Shown: positions 57,800 through 64,000 of the stretch, piece after piece
Layout: each line of letters starts with the position of its first letter
How positions within the stretch are numbered: the stretch's first letter is position 1
Assembly (NCBI GenBank): GCA_032821775.1
Contig: JAVLRN010000015.1
Location: forward strand, 1-64,000
Reading direction: 5' to 3'
DNA: 64,000 nucleotides
From: Sanguinoderma infundibulare
Lineage: Eukaryota > Basidiomycota > Agaricomycetes > Polyporales > Polyporaceae
Position numbers and translations under genes: made by a program
Notes under the pieces: generated by a model
What the model saw: only the letters and a program-made list of their open reading frames with translations
Databases searched by the model: none
Told to the model about the DNA's origin: nothing

Positions 57800-57959
57800 C
57801 AAATCAACACGCGTCAGGCGCGCACGATCGGCCCCACCTTTGAGCCATTGCATCCAAGGAGTCAAATTAACAGATTTGGCTCACCGGCTGTGCCAGAGGA
57901 GGCCAGATGGTGTCCTGGGCCAAGCTGACTTTCAATGTTATGGGTTCCTGCAGTTTCCG
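57800..57959. repeat. Direct repeat flanking FunK1 B, upstream copy
   Basis: Partner of 54121-54390. It begins 84 bp upstream of the kinase B start codon, so it may include its promoter. No inverted ends typical of a transposon are visible. Confidence 0.75.
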
Positions 57960-59404
57960 TGAGGCGGCGCGGCCACGCTTATGAATACTGGAACAATGGA
58001 GTGAGCACAAAGACCTTTGTTACTGGCAAAGACTTGGATGTGGGGGAACCGGTGAAATGCTGCGTGGAAGGAAGCTGCATGGCCGTATTTGCGCACTGAG
58101 AGTCGTACGGCCACATTCAAACAAAAGATTGACAGCGATGTGGGGACATACCTTTCACACCGAACAATTTCGGAAGCGCGTTACTTGGAGAGGAAAGAGA
58201 GGAAGATGGTTGGGGTGGTGTGGACAGAGGAACAATCGTGGAAACAGTCGGCGACGTTCAACTTGTATGAGCGTCTACCGGCCCGATATTCGGCGCAAGC
58301 CAAAGCGGTATTTTTCCTAACCACCGCTCCCCGGACGCCGTCTTCCGAACCCATTCAACATCCCTTCCTTCGACGCTCAAGTACACGTAACTGGACCAAA
58401 GATATGGTCCTGCATTCCATTCCATTGCAGCACGCTTTCCTACAGGGCCCGTCACCGCTCTCGGAACCATCGTACTAGTAAGCGACAGGGCTTCCACCGA
58501 AGCGTCCTCCACGGGGCATTTGTAATATGCCTTTTAATTGAAACGGAATGATGTGCGTGGCATGGCAGGGCCAGGCGGCGTTTGAACTGTTTGTGGCAGG
58601 AACTGAAAACGGACTTTATTTACTCATGATTGTGAGTCACATATGGCAGGAGCGACGATAATGGAATGATCTATCCAAGGGAAGCTGTACGTGCTTCAGT
58701 GGATCCGAGGGTACGCTTCAGTGGACTGGATATGGCCATATAGCGCCGTCAGAGTCAATCATGGGTTGCCCACGTGGATTCTCTCCTACCCAGAAATTCG
58801 CGTTGAGTCTGTCGGAGCCCCCTACGCGTCGCTTCGAATGTTTCTCGTTTGTGACTAGTGGCATTTGCCGGCCGCCACAGGTCACCCACAAGCAAGCCGG
58901 CGCAAAGATCATTGGTTGCCCTCGCAGTCTCTCTTGGTTGATCACAATGGAAGAATGGCCAATGCTCTGTAAAGTGGTTCTAAGAAACAGCCGAACCGAA
59001 GGCGCGGCGCAGAACACGTCAATTTGACTGCTGTTCGGTCAGGAGAAGCAATTAAGAGTAGTTGAACAGAGGACGAAACGCGCACGGGAACGGTTTCTAA
59101 ACACAGCGTCGATGTTGGAGAATGCTGCGCCGCACACGTCGTCCTAGTATCTAGAGAACAAGATGCATCAGTGCTTCTTTGCCGGTGGAGTCGCACCTTC
59201 CCCGATGTAACACGCAACGAGACTTCCGATCCGCGAAACAGAGAAGGGTCTCTCCAGAGAGACCAACTGCATGGCGACATGTAGTAAAAGCTAGTAAATT
59301 ATAATATACATCTCGAGTACTCCCTACGTGTGTTCGAAAAGCGTCCCCGAAACATATGTTACACATCTAAAGTCAATTAGTACAAAAGATTATACAACAT
59401 AGAT
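57960..59404. other. No gene recognised
   Basis: 1.4 kb between FunK1 B and the TBC gene. Related phrases TGGGTTGCCCACG (about 58762) and TTGGTTGCCCTCG (about 58912) suggest a weak local duplication. AT-rich sequence at 59280-59400 fits the 3' end of the TBC gene. No coding domain found. Confidence 0.4.
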
Positions 59405-62400
59405 CTACGCCATAACCTCCCGCAACTGAGCAATGTGAGCGTCGCGCCGCCGGACGATATCCGCATGGACGATCGTGCTCCGAAGGTCTGCCTCAGCCTG
59501 CGCACGAGCGTCGGTTAGCGCAAGGGAAAACATCGAACACATCGGACGCGATGCGTACCTGGAGAAGGCGGTCTGCCTCCCACATGCGGTTCGGCAGGCT
59601 CTCGAGCGCGACGTACATGGCGGGAATAGACGCGCAACGCAGGAGCTCTTGCTCGTTCGTGCGGAGGATGGCGAACGCGATGCGGAACAGCACGTCAATG
59701 CCGTCTACCATGAACACGTCCCAGACGCGGAACAAGGTCTGGCAGCAAGGGGTCAACGTCGCACTCTCGACTCCAGGACGAGCATACACACCTCTACAGG
59801 CAGGCAGTCGGTGAACAAGGACAAGAACCAAGAAAAGCAGATCGCGCCGAGATCGACGCCGAGGTCGGTGAGGCGGGCCGACAGTTTTGGCATGAGGTCC
59901 TGGACGTAATCGAGCAGGACGAGCGGGCAAGCTCTGGAGCTGAGGAGCGATGGAGAGAAGAAGTCCTCTGGCAGGATGCGCTCGACCATCGCAGCGAGGA
60001 CCCAAAAAGCCTCCTCTTGGTCAGCATGGACGAGCAAGAGCGTCGAAGTGACGAGATTCATTCCCTGGCAGTACCCAACAGCCGGATTGCGTCTGCAAGG
60101 CAGAGCTCCGATTAGCACCGAAAGCGAAGGAATGTAGCGCACGCGCGTGTGTAGTCAACTCACTTGCTGTACGCCATCAGCACCCTCCTCAACTTCTCCA
60201 CCCCTGCGCCCGTCCGCCCAAAGAAGATGTTCAGCGGCATCGTCCTGCACACGTCCTTCTCTATCTCCCGCACAACGCTGCTCCCCACATCGCATTCCGC
60301 CAGCAGGTCCGCGAACACGCCCGGCTCGCGCATCTCAAGCGCCCCGCTGCACTCCAGCCACGCCTTCGAGCGGTACGCTAGCGGGATCCCGGCCCGTACG
60401 AGCCGGTCGAACTCCCGCTTCTCGTCTTTACTCGACGACAGCCCAAACTGCGCGAAGCCGATCAGGCCCTCGCTGTGTCCGAGCTCCTCCGCCTCGTCTG
60501 CCGTGTCCAGCCCGAGGAGCTGCGCCGCGCCGCGGACGATCCCAGCCGACGACGCATTGCGCGATGCGGAGGAGAGGGACTTATTCGCAGCGACCTTGTT
60601 GCGGTTCTTCAGGAAGAGGTCCCACTCCTTGCGCTGCGCCGCCTGCCGCTGGTCGTGGATGTCGGTGAGCTGGAGGAGGAGCCGCCGGATCGTGTTGCCG
60701 CAGATGTGGCGCGGGGTGTCCGAGTCGACCGAGAGCACAGACGAGGTCGTCTTGTTCGTGGCCGTGCTGGCGCCGCTCATAAACGTCGACGTGCGCTTGG
60801 CGCGCCTGGAGGACGAAGGGGACGCGCCGCGCGAGCGTGTCGACAGCGAGTCCCCCGTGGGCATGCTCCGTACCGTCGGCCGCGTGCTCGTCGAGTTGAT
60901 GCTGACCGCGTCCGCGCCGTCCTCGCCGTCGCCACTGCCATCACCATTGCAGTCGCACACGTCCTTGACGATCTCGACCACGTGCGCCTTCGCGTCCTCC
61001 TCCTCCTCGGGCCAAGAATTGTCCTCCGTGCGGTCCGCGACCTTGATGCCGGTCAGGCAGGCGGGCGCGGTGTTGTTGCATTCCGTGGCGCGGACGAGCA
61101 GCAACGCATCGTATCGCGCGATGTCGTAGATGAATCCGAAACGGTCCGTGAGGCCCTCGTGGCTGCGCTCGCTCGCCTGCGCCGCGAGAGCGGACTCGTC
61201 GTCAGGGAGCGGGATCGAGAAGTGAAAGTCGCGAGCTGTTAGCGGCGTGTAGTGCCGCGAAAGATACTGTGTCGGGGGCTTCGCATTCACAGGGATGATG
61301 GACTCCAGAGGCACCGATCCCGCTTTGGGTTTGTTCGTCGCCTGAGGCACCGCCGCGGATAAGTTCCCTTGAGAGGCATCGCTCGATGAGTTTTGCTGGC
61401 CGCTGTCGGTACTGCCCAATGGCTTCTTCTGCTGCTGGATCGCAAAAGATCCGAACAGGGGCGAAGCAAAGGATGGGAGATTGACGCTGGGTTTGCGACT
61501 GTTGAGCGCGGGCCGCCCTCCGACCTGTACCGTGAGAATGCGAGATGGAGTTGGCGTAGCGTCCACATCCACCACAAGAGATGGGCGAGCATCACGCCTC
61601 TCGATGCCGTTGGCCTTTCGCTCCTTCTTCTCCTTTGGTCGTTCTCGGAAGTCAAGCCCTGCTTCTCGCGCGTTACGTACAAGTTCGAATGCCAGTTGCG
61701 CGATGACGGGGCTTGTCTCCCGACCTTGATCGGCCAGGATGCTGCTGGCATCGGAGGTCATTACGCGCGTTGCTTGGATGATAGCGCGCAGAGATGTCCC
61801 TTGAGGGGGCTTCTCATCTGCTGCTACGAGACTCGGTGACGGAGAGGTGCTGGACGCCAGTGATGTGAGCTCGGAAAGGATCGATTTGGGAGCAAGGAGG
61901 GGGCTACTCGTGGGTGACACGTGGGCCGACTTGACGGAGGGAACGTCCTGTCGCTCTGGAGGAGGATCGAGACTGGTGATATCCGTGACAGACATGTTGC
62001 GTCTTTTCTTTCCTATGAGTGCACCAGAGGAGGAAGATGACGGGTTCAAAATGGAGAACCCCAAAGTACCGAAGACGCTCCGCGATGGTTTCCGTTTCGT
62101 CGTCGACGACTCCTTCCTTGGGGTGCGTGGTACAGACGGCATAGGTGGCACGTCGCCACCGGGAAGTGGTTGGGAATCTAGGCGAGGCGAATTCTTGCGC
62201 GACTCGTCGGACGCGTCCTCCGCAGGTAGAGGGACTTGTAGAGTTCGACTCCTGCCCTTGGGCTTGATCCACCAAGTACCCATCCAATCTCCTAGCGAGC
62301 GATCGGTCTTCGCTGTATTGTCACTTGAGATGCGGGAATCGGCATCGAGAGTCGCCTCCGACGCGTCTACGGTATGGTTGTGCTCTATTTCTACGTTCGG

Positions 62401-63120
62401 AAGTGTTTCAACAGCACTTGCATGGGCGACTGGTGATGCAGGCAAGGCTTGCGCTGTGACAACAGTGGTAGATGGTTGCGGCGGGGGAGGTACAGTGAGC
62501 GCAGAGGCCATCGGGGTGGCGTCATCCTTCGGGACACTAGACGAGATTGGCCCTTCGTCCTCGATCGCTTCCGTAAGCGACTCGGCGAGAGACTGGAAAT
62601 AATGAGGTCAATTTCTTCTTGGGAGCAATGGTCAATGCTTACCATCGAGCTCTGCTGTCGTTGCATCCGATGAACCTGATGCGAGACTTCGTCATCGTCC
62701 GGAAATAAGGACTGAAAAACGCGATTTCCGATGTCCTTCTCCGAAGCGGAGAGCTCCTGCAGAAGTTGCTGCGCACGCTCCTTCCTCGCCGCCTCCTTCT
62801 CTAACAGTGCTCGTCTGCTTTCCTCCAGTTCTTGCCGAGCTCGCGTGAGACTGTGGACGGCGGAAGAGAGGACCCTGATGATTGCGTAACAAGGGTGGTC
62901 GGGAGAGTCGCTGAGTAGAGGTGCGGTTGCGTAAGTCGTAACCGCAGAGCGGATCGCGTCGTCCGTGAAGTCATGCCATTTAGCAGACAAGATTTTCGTA
63001 GTAGCCGAAGGAGGATGGTCGCCCGAAATGAGGCCGTCCAAGAGTTCGTACTTGGGCGCCTGCATCGGGCCATCGTCGCTTGATGATTCCACCACAATGA
63101 GTGGGGGTGGTTTCACTGAC
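59405..63120 (-). CDS. TBC-domain Rab GTPase-activating protein
   Basis: Exons within this span: 63120 (ATG 63065)-62643, 62592-60164, 60092-59792, 59738-59559, 59497-59405. From ATG 63065 they give 3426 nt, 1141 residues. The N-terminal part has a helical stretch with a coiled coil (ELEESRRALLEKEAARKERA). A Ser/Pro/Thr-rich region of about 500 residues comes next, then the C-terminal TBC domain. Both catalytic fingers are present: the arginine finger in REIEKDVCRTMPLN and the glutamine finger in VGYCQGMNLV. Further TBC motifs are GIPLAYRSKAWLE, CFSWFLSLFTDCLP and TLFRVWDVFMVDG. TBC proteins speed GTP hydrolysis by Rab proteins in membrane traffic. Which Rab is not evident. An upstream exon at 63822-64000 may belong to it: the phases fit and the frame is open between 63120 and 63065. 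Confidence 0.9.
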
Positions 63121-63821
63121 CTACAAGACAAGATAGGTCAGTTCTTCGGCTTCCGGCGTGCTGATCTGTTGCAACTACTAGTGGAGCCACTCATTGTCAA
63201 AGCTACAGCCTGTCGCGACATAAACTCTGTCATCGACTCCTGGGCAACATAATATGGTGCATTGCGTCCGACGCAAGCGGTGCCGACGCGCATCTAACAC
63301 TCAAGGACGTGCACCTAAACGAGTGCAAATATGTCCATCCGTAGATGCATGGGTCCCCGCCACTTGCTCGTGTGACCGAATCGTCCTCCACGCAACACCG
63401 TGAGCGCGAACAAAGCGTCGAATATTTCATGTCATCAAAAAAAATATAGATTTCTAGGCAAAAATGGGTCACTGAGCATTGCACCCCAAGTTGGGGAAGC
63501 ATGCGGGACGACGACAGGCCGGGTTGTATAGGTTTCACGAGCGACTCCGTCCTCACACCGAGTCGCGGCCCTCGCAAGTAGACAAACGTGTCGTATATTT
63601 GCGGGTAACGCGCACTTGAATTCAAGATGCATGAAAGCATCACCCAAAATTCAACGCGCGCGCGTCAACGGACCCATCACGACCCCCAGAAATTACGACC
63701 GCGACATGCAACATATCCGGCAAGGGATTGGACACTGAATCACCCGGAGTGCGAGCTAGTCGCGATGGGACCACGAGCACGTTCTTCTAATACGCCAGGA
63801 ATATGGACGGATTGTACTCAC
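63121..63821. other. Possible long intron or intergenic region before the TBC gene
   Basis: About 700 bp without a credible frame. It is bounded by a good acceptor (TTGTAG at 63121, minus) and a good donor (GTGAGT at 63821, minus) of compatible phase. That makes an intron possible, though ten times the usual length here. Alternatively it separates two genes. Confidence 0.45.
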
Positions 63822-64000
63822 CTTCGAGCACCTTTCCCGTGCCCACGCACGCTTCCGTCCCAGTTCGCATTCGTGTACCTCGTCTGCTCCTCCGATGCGC
63901 TGTCCAGCTTCGCCTTGAGGGCAAAATAATCCGTCTGGGGCCGTGGACTGTCTTCGCTTGCTTTACCGCGCGACCTCCGTCCCCGCGACGGCACTTCGTC
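63822..64000 (-). CDS. Partial exon at right edge, perhaps of the TBC gene
   Basis: 179 nt open on the minus strand from the window edge to a GTGAGT donor. The translation is hydrophilic (contains TDYFALKAKLDSASEEQ) with no recognisable domain. It ends two bases into a codon, and joining to 63120 restores an Arg codon and the frame of the TBC exon. Identity is otherwise unknown, and the gene continues beyond the window. Confidence 0.45.

Noticed and set aside
60164..61242. Long plus-strand frames opposite the TBC gene
   Set aside because: Open because of strong codon bias on the coding strand; no motif, and the minus-strand exon has clear TBC finger motifs.
1..64000. CRISPR arrays, rRNA and operons
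   Set aside because: Eukaryotic sequence; no regularly spaced short repeats with unique spacers, and no rRNA-like stretches were seen.

Overview
The window is nuclear DNA of a filamentous basidiomycete (Agaricomycetes; I would guess Polyporales or a relative). The reasons are dense genes with many 50-65 nt GT-AG introns, fungal-specific FunK1 kinases, DUF6534 membrane proteins, a Ty3-type LTR retrotransposon of the basidiomycete kind, and clear fungal orthologues of GUP1, CK2 beta, RRP42 and a TBC RabGAP. Spliced models were built by hand. For GUP1, CK2 beta, the DUF4139 protein, two FunK1 kinases, the TBC protein and the retroelement antisense gene, the summed exon lengths are multiples of three, which supports the models.

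Layout. 1-10.9 kb is a graveyard: the left copy of a 3.4 kb segmental duplication (broken small-membrane-protein and GUP1 genes), a RING-finger pseudogene, degenerate repeats, an aldehyde dehydrogenase pseudogene and a 26-bp minisatellite. 10.9-18.7 kb is a healthy housekeeping block: a small membrane protein and GUP1 (both minus), then CK2 beta and a DUF4139/mucoidy-inhibitor-like protein (both plus). The left duplicate stops exactly at the CK2 beta splice acceptor and start codon. 18.9-34 kb is repeat-rich. It holds an ATG7 pseudogene and an 11.3 kb Ty3 element with two 934-bp LTRs. The element's sense gag-pol carries nine in-frame stops, all TGA, while an intact four-exon antisense gene coding for a cysteine-cluster protein lies between pol and the 3' LTR. 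A large palindrome abuts the 3' LTR, and a dispersed repeat present on both sides of the element follows it.

34-58 kb is an accessory, lineage-specific region: two DUF6534 multi-pass membrane protein genes, three FunK1 kinase genes (two intact, one truncated and lacking the catalytic loop), a possible C2H2 zinc-finger gene, a GH5 fragment and short dispersed repeats. The exosome subunit gene RRP42 and a divergently transcribed single-pass membrane protein sit inside it. 59.4-64 kb carries a TBC-domain RabGAP that probably runs off the right edge.

The best candidate for something little described is the intact, intron-containing antisense gene inside a Ty3 element whose own gag-pol has decayed in a pattern suggesting CpG deamination. 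The coherent secondary story is duplication followed by decay: the GUP1 block, the FunK1 family and the DUF6534 pair.
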